Assembly: GCA_005843825.1 (NCBI GenBank)
Contig: SZXX01000025.1
Span: forward strand, 1 to 64,000
DNA length: 64,000 nt
Origin: Chlorobium sp.
GTDB lineage: Bacteria > Bacteroidota > Chlorobiia > Chlorobiales > Chlorobiaceae
Direction: 5' to 3'
Below are positions 43,138 to 51,535 of this stretch, piece after piece. The translations under genes were made by a program, and so were the position numbers. The notes beneath the pieces were generated by a model. It was not told the DNA's origin, ran no database searches, and saw only the letters and a program-made list of their open reading frames with translations. Within the stretch, counting starts at the first letter, position 1. Each line of letters starts with the position of its first letter.

Positions 43138-44410
43138 TCCCGTTCACATCGTTATCGGGTATTCCAAACACCATCTCCACGACAGGGCTCTCTTTTCTTT
43201 TCCTTGCGTATTGATGTTGCTTGAAGGTGATCCCTTTCAGGCTCTTCTTGATGGCAAGGTCGATGCTCTTGTCATTCCAGCTGCCGATCTCCCTGATCGC
43301 TTACCCGCAAGCCTGGAAGTTGCTGCGTTGATAACCCAAACCATCATTCAATATGTGGATGCAAGCCATCCGCTTTACGATAAGAATGTGATTGTCGTCA
43401 AGAATGATCGAGCTGACCTCAAAGTGCTCTTTGCTCTGTTGGACATCCGCCAGACCTACGGAAAGGTCTATTTGACAGGCGCCGGAGCAGGGGGGCGTGA
43501 TTACCTGACGATTCGAGCGGATTCGCTCTTGCGCAATGCCGACGTCATTTTTTACGACGACCTCATCGACACAGGATTGCTGGACTTTTATACGGCGGAA
43601 AAGATATTTGTAGGAAAACGCAAAGGTCGCCACCATGCGGATCAGGATGCCATAAACCAGCAGCTTTACCATGCGGCCCTGAAGAAACAGGTGGTTGTCC
43701 GCCTCAAGGGTGGAGACCCGCTAATTTTCGGCAGGGGAGGAGAGGAAATGGCCTATCTGCAAGAACGCCATATTGATGTGGAAATTGTCGCAGGAGTTTC
43801 CGCAGTGCAGAGTGCGGCAGCCTCAGCCGGAATTCCTCTCACCCTGAGAGCGGTCAGTGGGGGAGTCACACTGCTCAGCGCCCACAATGCCCTCGCCGGA
43901 TCCACTGATCCCACTCTTGTATACTATATGTGTGCCAGTCGACTGAACGAACTCCAACGTACGCTCAAAGCGGAAGGAATCGATCCTCAAATACCGGTTG
44001 CCCTGGTCTACAAGGCCGGTTTTGTCGATGAATCTGTCACCTTGACCACTATCGACTCCATGCACCTGCAGGAGCAAGCCTCCCCATTGCTCGCCATTAT
44101 CGGCAGGACAGCTTCCCTTTACAGAAGGCGTCCAAAAATCCTCTATACCGGCACTGAGCCATGCAGATGCCTTCTGCCGGGAAAGATAGTCTCCCTGATC
44201 TCCCTGAAAAACCAGGCGAACAGTTATAACGACATCGATCTCTCGCTCTTTTCAGGAATCGCATTCACAACCCCCGAACAGGTTGACTCTTTTCTTGAAA
44301 TATTCGGCCAAATATCCTCCCGCCTCGTCCTCTACGCCTACGGCAAAGCAACAGCAGAAAAGCTCCGCGAAAAGGGCTACAACGCCACCACCCAAGAACT
44401 CATGCCGTAA
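43121..44410 (+). CDS. Uroporphyrinogen-III methyltransferase fused to HemC-like and HemD-like segments
   Basis: This protein of about 429 aa starts at 43121, 17 bp inside the previous gene. Residues 1-110 resemble a degenerate porphobilinogen deaminase part (LLDGKVDALVIPAADLPDRL). The centre is an intact SUMT/CobA (VYLTGAGAGGRDYLTIRA, GRHHADQDAIN, VVVRLKGGDPLIFGRGGEE, GVSAVQSAAASAGIPL). The tail has a short HemD-like stretch. It makes precorrin-2 from uroporphyrinogen III, feeding siroheme. The fused ends appear vestigial or regulatory. Confidence 0.8.
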   Translation: MASNPDPVHIVIGYSKHHLHDRALFSFPCVLMLLEGDPFQALLDGKVDALVIPAADLPDRLPASLEVAALITQTIIQYVDASHPLYDKNVIVVKNDRADLKVLFALLDIRQTYGKVYLTGAGAGGRDYLTIRADSLLRNADVIFYDDLIDTGLLDFYTAEKIFVGKRKGRHHADQDAINQQLYHAALKKQVVVRLKGGDPLIFGRGGEEMAYLQERHIDVEIVAGVSAVQSAAASAGIPLTLRAVSGGVTLLSAHNALAGSTDPTLVYYMCASRLNELQRTLKAEGIDPQIPVALVYKAGFVDESVTLTTIDSMHLQEQASPLLAIIGRTASLYRRRPKILYTGTEPCRCLLPGKIVSLISLKNQANSYNDIDLSLFSGIAFTTPEQVDSFLEIFGQISSRLVLYAYGKATAEKLREKGYNATTQELMP

Positions 44411-44471
44411 CCCCTCTAAAAAAAAACACTAAACAACTCAGCACTCGCTCCTCAGCACTCAGCACTATTTT

Positions 44472-44735
44472 TTATTCATAATGAGTCCAGAGGCGGATGA
44501 TTTTGACAATGCGCTCTCTCTCATAGACCTGATAGACTATACGATGTTGGATATTCAATCTTCTGGAGTAGGCACCCAAGAGATCACCGACAAGTTTCTC
44601 ATAAGGCGGGGGATTCGGGAAAGGATTGTTTTGCAGCATCTCAAGCAGTTCCAATGCCTTAGGCTTCAAACCGGCAGATGCAAGTTTTTTGGCATCCTTT
44701 TGAGCCTGCTTGGTGAAGACAAGCTGCCAAGTCAC
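44472..44735 (-). CDS. YoeB/Txe-type toxin
   Basis: This 87-aa RelE-superfamily mRNA interferase has WQLVFTKQAQKDAKKL, PPYEKLVGDLLGAYSRRLN, HRIVYQVYER and C-terminal TTHYE-like WTHYE. It overlaps its antitoxin gene by 4 bp. Confidence 0.88.
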   Translation of the reverse strand: MTWQLVFTKQAQKDAKKLASAGLKPKALELLEMLQNNPFPNPPPYEKLVGDLLGAYSRRLNIQHRIVYQVYERERIVKIIRLWTHYE

Positions 44736-44980
44736 CAGTCAAGCTCTTGCGAACACTCAGAGATATCTTCCTTAAGCCCCTCTTGAATTGATTCGCGCAT
44801 GCCCGGAAGGGAAACAAGATGTAATGTTTCTGAAATTGCATTCCAGTCACTTTCCGACAAAAGAACCGCATTGCCTCTTTTTCCTTTTATGACGACCGGT
44901 TTATGCGAACTGACTGTTTCATCAATAAGCTTGTAAAGCGTAGCCCGAGCTCCCGTTACAGTGATAGTAGTTGTAGTCAT
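44732..44980 (-). CDS. YefM-type antitoxin
   Basis: This 82-aa antitoxin starts at 44980 after GGAAGGAAA. TITVTGARATLYKLIDETVSSHKPVVI and GNAVLLSESDW are the Phd/YefM DNA-binding domain; the acidic tail binds the toxin. It autoregulates the pair. Confidence 0.87.
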   Translation of the reverse strand: MTTTTITVTGARATLYKLIDETVSSHKPVVIKGKRGNAVLLSESDWNAISETLHLVSLPGMRESIQEGLKEDISECSQELDW

Positions 44981-45251
44981 AGCGTTTCCTTCCTTTTCCG
45001 TAACGTACGTCTTTTCGTACGCATAATCAAATCTCACCAAATCTATAGCATCCTTGTTGCATCAGGTTATACCCAGCAAAAACTATAAGTCGCATAAGCC
45101 CTCGCCCCATTCCCTCGCTTGAAAAGAAACAGAAAAGTTTGCATAGGAATAGTTTTCCCTTGAAATGTATATACAAATTGTGTAGACTTTATAAATGTCT
45201 GGACATGGCGAGAAGAAAATCGCAGAATTATATCATTCAGGAGGGCACGAC

Positions 45252-45611
45252 ATGGAGAGGAAAGGGCGTATCGTCTCATACACGGATAAGGAATTACGCG
45301 AAATGCGGGAACGCGGCGAGAGCAAAAGCGACTGGGCGAAAGCTGCAGCAATGACCTATGAGGAGATTGAAGCGGCCATAGCTTCCGATCCAGACGAAGC
45401 GGGCATGGTGATTGATTGGTCGACAGCCTCGGCAGAATTACCGAAGCCGAAGGCAGTCCTCAACATGCGCGTCGACCATGATGTTCTGGAATTTTTCCGT
45501 AATGAGGGCAAAGGCTATCAGACAAAAATCAACGCTGTCTTGCGCTCGTATGTCGATCAACGAATGCACCACGAGCTGAAAGCCAAATCTAGGGCATCCA
45601 AATTACAGTAG
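45252..45611 (+). CDS. BrnA-like antitoxin, apparently without BrnT
   Basis: This 119-aa protein starts at 45252 after AGGAGG. The late segment AVLNMRVDHDVLEFFRNEGKGYQTKINAVLRSYV is the ribbon-helix-helix of BrnA-type antitoxins. The usual upstream brnT toxin is absent; only a palindrome ATGTCTGGACAT (45194-45205) precedes it. Confidence 0.7.
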   Translation: MERKGRIVSYTDKELREMRERGESKSDWAKAAAMTYEEIEAAIASDPDEAGMVIDWSTASAELPKPKAVLNMRVDHDVLEFFRNEGKGYQTKINAVLRSYVDQRMHHELKAKSRASKLQ

Positions 45612-45630
45612 GTCAGAACCTGCGAGCGCT

Positions 45631-45668
45631 ATAAGTCCTATAGGCCATATGGGTCCTATAGGACTTAT
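45631..45668. repeat. Palindromic CCTATAGG repeat element
   Basis: ATAAGTCCTATAGG (45631-45644) and CCTATAGGACTTAT (45655-45668) are perfect inverted repeats between two convergent genes. A related array of the same words is at 61440-61480, so this is a dispersed intergenic repeat. Confidence 0.7.
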
Positions 45669-45682
45669 TCTTTCTTCAACCC

Positions 45683-46756
45683 CTAAATCTCGTAATCCCC
45701 GGTAAACACCCTGACCCGATTAATGGCAACAAAAACCTGCACACCTTTGGCAAGCTGAAGATTGTTGAAGAGCTCTCTCGGAACTTCCGCTTCAATGGGG
45801 CACTCAATCCCTTGGCACTCTATGTTCAGCCCGATCTGTCCACCCTGAAGACGTACCTCCCGGATAGTTCCTTCAAGGTCGTTGTTGTTACTGCGTATTC
45901 TGCTTATACCGATTTCATGAGGTCGTACAAAGGTCTGACTTGTTTTTTCTTCGACGTTTTTTAAATCATCCGGGGCATCGACAGTGTGAGCTCCCAGGCT
46001 TACCTTTCCGTTGTGGATACGCCCATGGAAGACGTTGACATTTCCCAGAAAGTTGTAGACAAAGGCATTTGCAGGGTGATCATACACCTCCTGCGGGGTT
46101 CCCTGTTGTTCAATCCGGCCTTTGTTGATCACTACAATTTTATCAGCAAGTTCGAGAGCCTCTTCCTGGTCGTGGGTAACAAAAATACTGGTCACGTGGA
46201 TTTCATCGTGCAGTTTCCTGAGCCAGCGACGCAGCTCCTGTCGCACCTTGGCATCCAGTGCTGAAAAAGGCTCATCAAGGAGCAGTACTCTTGGATTTAC
46301 AGCTAAAGCTCTTGCCAACGCAACACGCTGACGCTGTCCGCCTGAAAGCTGTGACGGAAAGCGGTCCAGCGCCCAATCCATTTGAACCAGTGTCAAAAGA
46401 TGTTCCACCCGTTCACGAATTTCTTTGCGTGCAGGGCGTTCCTTAAAAGGGAGAACTTTAAGACCGAATGCTACATTTTCAAAAACCGTAAGACGCCGGA
46501 ACAGTGCATAATGCTGAAAAACAAAACCAACATTTTTTTCCCTTGGAGGAAGGTTTGTGGTATCCTTGTTTTCCAGAATTATCTTTCCCGAATCGGCCAG
46601 CTCCAAACCGGCAATAATGCGCAACAGAGTGGTCTTTCCGCATCCCGAAGGACCCAGAAGAGCAATCAGATCTCCTGAGGGAATATTCAGGCTGAGATTG
46701 TCAATCGCCTTGTAGTCGCCAAATGTTTTGTTGATGTTCTGCAGTTCGATACCCAT
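45683..46756 (-). CDS. cysA: CysA, sulfate ABC transporter ATPase
   Basis: This 357-aa ATPase has Walker [49 protein letters not shown] and [10 protein letters not shown]. The C-terminal 120 residues form the TOBE regulatory domain, with [17 protein letters not shown] typical of CysA. It drives sulfate/thiosulfate import with CysTW. Confidence 0.93.
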   Translation of the reverse strand: MGIELQNINKTFGDYKAIDNLSLNIPSGDLIALLGPSGCGKTTLLRIIAGLELADSGKIILENKDTTNLPPREKNVGFVFQHYALFRRLTVFENVAFGLKVLPFKERPARKEIRERVEHLLTLVQMDWALDRFPSQLSGGQRQRVALARALAVNPRVLLLDEPFSALDAKVRQELRRWLRKLHDEIHVTSIFVTHDQEEALELADKIVVINKGRIEQQGTPQEVYDHPANAFVYNFLGNVNVFHGRIHNGKVSLGAHTVDAPDDLKNVEEKTSQTFVRPHEIGISRIRSNNNDLEGTIREVRLQGGQIGLNIECQGIECPIEAEVPRELFNNLQLAKGVQVFVAINRVRVFTGDYEI

Positions 46757-46764
46757 GTCAGATC

Positions 46765-47634
46765 CTAAAGATGAAAGCTGTTTTTCTGAAAGTGTTTTTC
46801 CATGCCACTCTTGATAACTACCGTAAGCAGAGCCAGAAAGACAAGAAGTGATGCAACGGCAAAGGATGCCGTAAAATTATATTCGCTGTAAAGAATTTCA
46901 ACATGCAGAGGAATCGTGTTGGTCTGGCCTCGGATATGACCCGAAACTACAGAAACAGCGCCAAACTCTCCAATGGAACGAGCTCCGCAAAGGATCATTC
47001 CATATAAGAGTCCCCATCTGATGTTTGGAAGGGTGATTTTTGAGAAAATCTGCCATCCTTTGGCGCCTAGAGTCAAAGCAGCTTCCTCTTCATCTCTTCC
47101 CTGTGCTTCCATCAAAGGGATCAGTTCACGGGCAATAAATGGAAAGGTTACAAAGATAGTGGCGATGATGATACCGGGGGTAGAAAAAATAATTTTGATA
47201 CCATGTTCCCCAAGCCATGAACCAAAAGGTGTACGGCTGCCGACAAGGAGTACAAAGATGAGTCCGGCAATAACCGGTGAGACTGCAAAAGGGAGGTCTA
47301 GCAGGCTCTTGAGAGTACTCTTTCCCCGGAAGTTGAATTTCGTGATTGCCCATGCCGCTGTAACGCCGAAAACAGCATTTACCGGCACAACAATAGCGAC
47401 CGTGAGAAGCGTTAGCTTTACCGCTTCGATCGCGTATGGTTCCCGGATTGCTTCAAGATAGAAGCTCCATCCTTTCCCGAAAGCCTGTGAAAAAACGAGG
47501 CCAAGCGGAAGAAAGATGAACCCGATAAAAAAAAGATAGGTGAGACCGATCAGTAAAATTTGAATTGATCGAGGATCCGAAATCCTTTTCTTTACAACAG
47601 GTGGGTGATCCTGTGAAATTTCTGGTTCTGGCAT
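46765..47634 (-). CDS. cysW: CysW, sulfate ABC transporter permease
   Basis: This 289-aa permease has about six helices, [19 protein letters not shown] and the EAA loop [22 protein letters not shown]. It is 8 bp from cysA and 3 bp from cysT. Confidence 0.92.
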   Translation of the reverse strand: MPEPEISQDHPPVVKKRISDPRSIQILLIGLTYLFFIGFIFLPLGLVFSQAFGKGWSFYLEAIREPYAIEAVKLTLLTVAIVVPVNAVFGVTAAWAITKFNFRGKSTLKSLLDLPFAVSPVIAGLIFVLLVGSRTPFGSWLGEHGIKIIFSTPGIIIATIFVTFPFIARELIPLMEAQGRDEEEAALTLGAKGWQIFSKITLPNIRWGLLYGMILCGARSIGEFGAVSVVSGHIRGQTNTIPLHVEILYSEYNFTASFAVASLLVFLALLTVVIKSGMEKHFQKNSFHL

Positions 47635-47637
47635 AGC

Positions 47638-48474
47638 TTATGAACGATATTCTTTCTGTTGCCACTCCTGCACTGCATTCAGCAGCAGAAGCATTGAAAA
47701 GGAGATGCAGAGAAGCACAAGCGCAACCGCCGATGCCCCGGCATAGTCAAACTGATCAAGCTTTGACATGATCATCAATGGGGCAATCTCAGTTTTCATC
47801 GGCAGATTACCTGCGATGAAGATCACAGATCCGTACTCCCCAATGCCACGAGCAAAAGCAAGCGTGACTCCGGTAAGCAAAGCAGGAAAAAGATGAGGCA
47901 GCAGAATTTTCGTGAAGGTCTGCCAGCGTGTTGCTCCAAGGCAATGTGCGGCTTCCTCAATTTCCTGTTCCATCTCTTCAAGTACAGGCTGAATTGTCCG
48001 GACAACAAACGGAAACCCGATAAATATAAGTGCGATAATAATTCCTGTCGGAGTATTGATAATTTGCAGGTTCAATGGTGCAAGCAGCTGTCCTAGCCAA
48101 CCTATCGGAGAATAGAGAGTTGCAAAACAGATACCGGCAACTGCAGTCGGCAGTGCAAATGGAAGATCGACAAGGGCATCAAGAAATTGTTTACCTGGAA
48201 AACGGTAACGTACGAGTACCCATGCGGTCAGAAGGCCGGCAAAGGCATCGAAAAGTGCAGCAAAAAAAGCAGTGGAAAAACTCAGTTTGTAGGACGCAAG
48301 AACACGAGGGGCAGTTACAGAATGCACAAAAGGCTCCCATCCCATTGGAATGGTATTGAAGAATACCATGCTCAGTGGCACAATGACAATTGCTGAAAGG
48401 TAGAATACTGTGTATCCCATCGACAGTCCGAAGCCGGGCAGAATGTTGCGTCTTTTTCTCTGAAACAATGCCAT
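47638..48474 (-). CDS. cysT: CysT, sulfate ABC transporter permease
   Basis: This 278-aa permease has VDLPFALPTAVAGICFATLY and EIEEAAHCLGATRWQTFTKILLP. With CysW it forms the membrane channel. Confidence 0.92.
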   Translation of the reverse strand: MALFQRKRRNILPGFGLSMGYTVFYLSAIVIVPLSMVFFNTIPMGWEPFVHSVTAPRVLASYKLSFSTAFFAALFDAFAGLLTAWVLVRYRFPGKQFLDALVDLPFALPTAVAGICFATLYSPIGWLGQLLAPLNLQIINTPTGIIIALIFIGFPFVVRTIQPVLEEMEQEIEEAAHCLGATRWQTFTKILLPHLFPALLTGVTLAFARGIGEYGSVIFIAGNLPMKTEIAPLMIMSKLDQFDYAGASAVALVLLCISFSMLLLLNAVQEWQQKEYRS

Positions 48475-48502
48475 TTATTATGTTGTTAGTGCGAACTGCA
48501 AA

Positions 48503-48536
48503 GGAAAACAGGATAGGAGGTATTATCCTGTTTTCC
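48503..48536 (-). other. Intercistronic hairpin between sbp2 and cysT
   Basis: GGAAAACAGGATA (48503-48515) and TATCCTGTTTTCC (48524-48536) form a perfect 13-bp inverted repeat. As after other binding-protein genes, it would protect the sbp mRNA 3' end or reduce readthrough, keeping the binding protein in excess. Confidence 0.65.
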
Positions 48537-48574
48537 AAAATATTCGTTAGCAGTTCAGTGGTAAAGACCCAGCA

Positions 48575-49591
48575 TCAGGGAGTATAGATCTGATCGAAAA
48601 CGCCGCCGTCGTTAAAATGGGTTTTCTGTGCAGTGCGCCAGTTACCAAATACTTCACCAAGAGTAAAGAGCTTGATTTTTGGGAAGTTTGCAGCATATTT
48701 TTTCAATGCAGCAGGGTTGCGTGGACGGTAAAAGTTCTGCGCAATGATATCCTGAGCCTGTGGTGTGTAGAGGAAGTTCAGGTAAGCTTCTGCAAGTTTC
48801 CGTGTACCATGCTTCTCGACATTTTTATCCACAACTGCAACAGGCGGTTCAGCCAGAATACTTACAGAAGGAGAGACGATTTCATACTTGTCAGAACCGA
48901 ACTCTTTAAGAATCAGGTGAGCTTCATTTTCCCATGCAATAAGCACATCGCCGAGTCCGCGCTGAGCAAAGCTGAGTGTTGAGCCACGGGCACCGGTATC
49001 AAGCACAGGAACATTCTTGTACAATGCCTTGACAAAAGTTTTTGCCTGTTCAGCAGAACCGGTCTGCTTTTGCTTGTAACCCCATGCCGCCAGGTAGTTC
49101 CAGCGTGCCCCCCCTGATGTTTTAGGGTTTGGTGTAATGACTGACAAACCTGGCTTTACAAGATCATCCCAGTTTTTGATCTGCTTTGGATTTCCCTTTC
49201 TGACAACAAAGACGATAGTCGAGGTGTATGGTGTGCTGTTGTTTGCCAGTTTTTTCTGCCAGTTGATATCGAGAAGTTTGCTGTCGGCGATCGCATCGAT
49301 ATCATAGGCAAGAGCCAGTGTTACTACATCTGCTTCGAGTCCGTCAATGACTGCACGAGCCTGCTTTCCTGATCCACCGTGTGACTGGTTGATCACGACG
49401 GTCTGACCGCTTTTCTTTTGCCAGTACTGTGTAAATGCAATGTTTTCGCTCTGATAGAGTTCCCTCGTAGGGTCATAGGAAACGTTAAGAAGTGTTGCGT
49501 TTCCTGCAGCCTCAGCAAATGTGCCCGGTATGCCCGATGCCAGGATTAATGTTGCCGCAAAAGTAAGTTTTTTTATTCCTTGAAGATTCAT
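48575..49591 (-). CDS. sbp: Sulfate/thiosulfate-binding protein 2, head of cysTWA operon
   Basis: This 338-aa paralogue of the protein at 13157 has signal peptide region [22 protein letters not shown] and the same sulfate-site motifs ([32 protein letters not shown]). It leads cysT-cysW-cysA. Its mRNA leader carries a Cys-rich ORF and terminator (49648-49687), so it should be expressed when Cys-tRNA is short. Confidence 0.92.
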   Translation of the reverse strand: MNLQGIKKLTFAATLILASGIPGTFAEAAGNATLLNVSYDPTRELYQSENIAFTQYWQKKSGQTVVINQSHGGSGKQARAVIDGLEADVVTLALAYDIDAIADSKLLDINWQKKLANNSTPYTSTIVFVVRKGNPKQIKNWDDLVKPGLSVITPNPKTSGGARWNYLAAWGYKQKQTGSAEQAKTFVKALYKNVPVLDTGARGSTLSFAQRGLGDVLIAWENEAHLILKEFGSDKYEIVSPSVSILAEPPVAVVDKNVEKHGTRKLAEAYLNFLYTPQAQDIIAQNFYRPRNPAALKKYAANFPKIKLFTLGEVFGNWRTAQKTHFNDGGVFDQIYTP

Positions 49592-49647
49592 GCTCTTCTC
49601 CTTGTAATTTGAAGTTTGTTGAAAAAATATTGAGGAAAAATAAAGGC

Positions 49648-49687
49648 AAAAAAAAAAGCCGGTTCACTGTATCGTCAGGAACCGGCC
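49648..49687 (-). terminator. Attenuator terminator before sbp2
   Basis: On the minus strand GCCGGTTC pairs with GAACCGGC and ten U follow. It lies between the Cys-rich leader ORF and sbp2. A second CCGGTTC inside the leader ORF end (codons for KSGS) can also pair with the GAACCGGC arm, giving an antiterminator. Confidence 0.82.
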
Positions 49688-49712
49688 GTGGCAAAAGTGC
49701 ACTGGTACACCA

Positions 49713-49808
49713 TCAACACGAACCGGATTTTCCTATGGCTGCATACTCCATTATTTGACAGCAGCAAGAGCAACGGCAACGCTCTGTTCTTTCAGTTATA
49801 GTGTCCAT
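49713..49808 (-). CDS. Cysteine-rich leader peptide 3 (31 aa)
   Basis: MDTITERTERCRCSCCCQIM then EYAAIGKSGSC-stop: five of seven residues at positions 11-17 are Cys. It lies between the operator at 49870 and the terminator at 49648. The last codons hold a CCGGTTC copy that competes for the terminator's 3' arm. It is the third polycysteine leader in the window and the best supported by alternative pairing. Confidence 0.78.
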   Translation of the reverse strand: MDTITERTERCRCSCCCQIMEYAAIGKSGSC

Positions 49809-49869
49809 AGTCTTAATGTTTGATTCACGATTGTTAATAAAACCCAATCTTTTCAACCTCTCCAAGCAT

Positions 49870-49898
49870 ATACCATAAAAATACCATAAATATGGTAT
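49870..49898. promoter_or_regulatory. Sulfur-regulon operator copy 5
   Basis: ATACCATAAAA then ATACCATAAATATGGTAT: a half-site 11 bp before a perfect 18-bp palindrome. It is 62 bp upstream of the leader ORF and about 280 bp upstream of sbp2. It shares flanks with the copy at 14246. Confidence 0.78.
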
Positions 49899-50019
49899 GC
49901 CTCTTCACAGGGCGCGAGTGCTGAGTTTTGAGTTCTGAGAAGAGATTTTGGTAGTATGAGAGTGCCGATTACAATCGGTAGAAAGGAGAGAATGCAAAAG
50001 AGTCTTAAACGCCGTGATA

Positions 50020-50226
50020 CTATAATTCGGTTTCAGTAATACCTGCTACGTTCATAAAATGACGAAGAAGTCCAAGTTTTAAATCCTTGTTTCCGTGCAT
50101 AGGAACGGATATTCTGACAGGGTTGCCAGGTTTCATGTAAATATGGTGACTGCCACTTGTCCGTACCAAAAACCAGCCCTTATTTTCGAGCAGCTTGGCA
50201 AAACGTTTTCCTGAAATAGATTTCAC
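50020..50226 (-). CDS. hicA: HicA-type toxin
   Basis: This 68-aa protein has the HicA dsRBD-like fold (SGKRFAKLLENKGWFLVRTSGSHHIYMKP) with catalytic His in GSHHIY. It is an mRNA interferase. It overlaps hicB by 4 bp. Confidence 0.88.
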   Translation of the reverse strand: MKSISGKRFAKLLENKGWFLVRTSGSHHIYMKPGNPVRISVPMHGNKDLKLGLLRHFMNVAGITETEL

Positions 50227-50426
50227 AGAACAAGTTCTGAAATCCTGTCATTTTCGGAGATCTCAATGTTTTCAAGATCCACAGATAGGCAGGCTTCAGC
50301 AGCATCGTGCAGGTTTGTCAGCAGTTCTTCCATAGTGTCACCTTGGGTAGCACACCCTAGAATTGCTGGAATTTCTGCCCAAAAGCCACCCTCTTCTGCT
50401 TGATGTATAATAACTTTCAGTTTCAT
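50223..50426 (-). CDS. hicB: HicB-type antitoxin
   Basis: This 67-aa HicB has VIIHQAEEGGFWAEIPAILGCATQGDTMEELLTNL. The antitoxin gene is first, as in some hicBA pairs. The start at 50426 fits; the ORF extends upstream without support. Confidence 0.86.
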   Translation of the reverse strand: MKLKVIIHQAEEGGFWAEIPAILGCATQGDTMEELLTNLHDAAEACLSVDLENIEISENDRISELVL

Positions 50427-50521
50427 TGTAATGTCCTGATGGTTCTGGTGAGATCCTTTTTTTTTAATCAACATACGGACCTTGCTTTTATTCTACAATT
50501 AAAATGCATCACCAACAAGTA

Positions 50522-51535
50522 TTATATATGGGAGAAACATTGCGGTGGCATATAAAGCCATGAACCGATTCTTCTGGCAGCAGTGAAACTGCTCCACGCA
50601 AGAGCTGAAATCAGAATGTCGTCACCGGGGAAGTACTCTGAAAACGCTCTAACTACTGCTTCATCAACCTTGTAGGGTGCAAATGCAGTAAGGAATGCAA
50701 GCCTCCCTGCAGCCTTGTCCGCTCCCTGAAGGTGCGCAATGTCGTCTTCATACCATCCATCATTCATGGCAGGGCTACTGCCGTCCCAGTTCAGAGCTGA
50801 TTTGCTGACAGCTGCCCGCACATCTTCCGGGAGAGAACCTACACCAGCATGTTCTATTGCGTTCGCAAATCGGGCAAATGCACCAGCTATCGGCAGAGAA
50901 GCTTTTGCCCACGAAAGATCGTCCGGCAGTGGAGCTTCCTGAAGCAGCTCAAGCGACGTTCCCTGTGGTTTCCGAAGTCGGATAGCACCTCCGAAAAACC
51001 ATGCAGCCATGCGCATGGAAACCTGTTTTGGAATGCCACTCGAAAAGGGCAGCGGGGAGGTTCCAAGCAGTATGGTGACCATGCGGTTGATGTAGTGAAA
51101 AAAAACAGCGGTGCCGATAAATGCATGGGCTTCGGTGTCGGAAAAGGGAGGTGAATGCAGAATCGCTGAGCCGGGTTTGAGAGTTGATGATGCCCATTCG
51201 GCAATCCTGCCAAGGTAGGTGTCAGCAAGGGCTTCAGGGTAATCATATCCTGACGATTCCAGCAGCATGATGCTGTGCGCATCGACACAGTAAGGGCAGC
51301 GGTTGATGGTTGAAACAGCAGCAGCAACAAGCTCTTTAGCATCACGACTGCCTTCACCGGCAAGAAGCGTCTCCCTGCATGCCATCCATGCTCCGGCGAG
51401 GAGTTCTGGTACAGGCCGGTGCAACGCGAATGGTTCGACCTCAGCTCCAAACTCACGCCGCACCTGCGAGAGGACTTTTTCCGATAAACGGTCTCCAGCT
51501 ATAGAACCAGGATGTTTGATATACCGTATGCTCAT
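50522..51535 (-). CDS. AhpD/carboxymuconolactone-decarboxylase-fold protein
   Basis: This 337-aa protein has the AhpD-like INRCPYCVDAHSIMLLESSG with CxxC and His, about residues 74-92. Such proteins are alkylhydroperoxidase-like reductants. The length suggests two fused domains. It overlaps the 5' end of rimO's 3' end by 4 bp; substrate unknown. Confidence 0.75.
   Translation of the reverse strand: MSIRYIKHPGSIAGDRLSEKVLSQVRREFGAEVEPFALHRPVPELLAGAWMACRETLLAGEGSRDAKELVAAAVSTINRCPYCVDAHSIMLLESSGYDYPEALADTYLGRIAEWASSTLKPGSAILHSPPFSDTEAHAFIGTAVFFHYINRMVTILLGTSPLPFSSGIPKQVSMRMAAWFFGGAIRLRKPQGTSLELLQEAPLPDDLSWAKASLPIAGAFARFANAIEHAGVGSLPEDVRAAVSKSALNWDGSSPAMNDGWYEDDIAHLQGADKAAGRLAFLTAFAPYKVDEAVVRAFSEYFPGDDILISALAWSSFTAARRIGSWLYMPPQCFSHI

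Noticed and set aside
48349-48369. ATGGTATT/AATACCAT inverted repeat resembling the sulfur operator
   Set aside because: It lies inside the cysT coding sequence with reversed arm order and a different spacing; probably coincidental coding.
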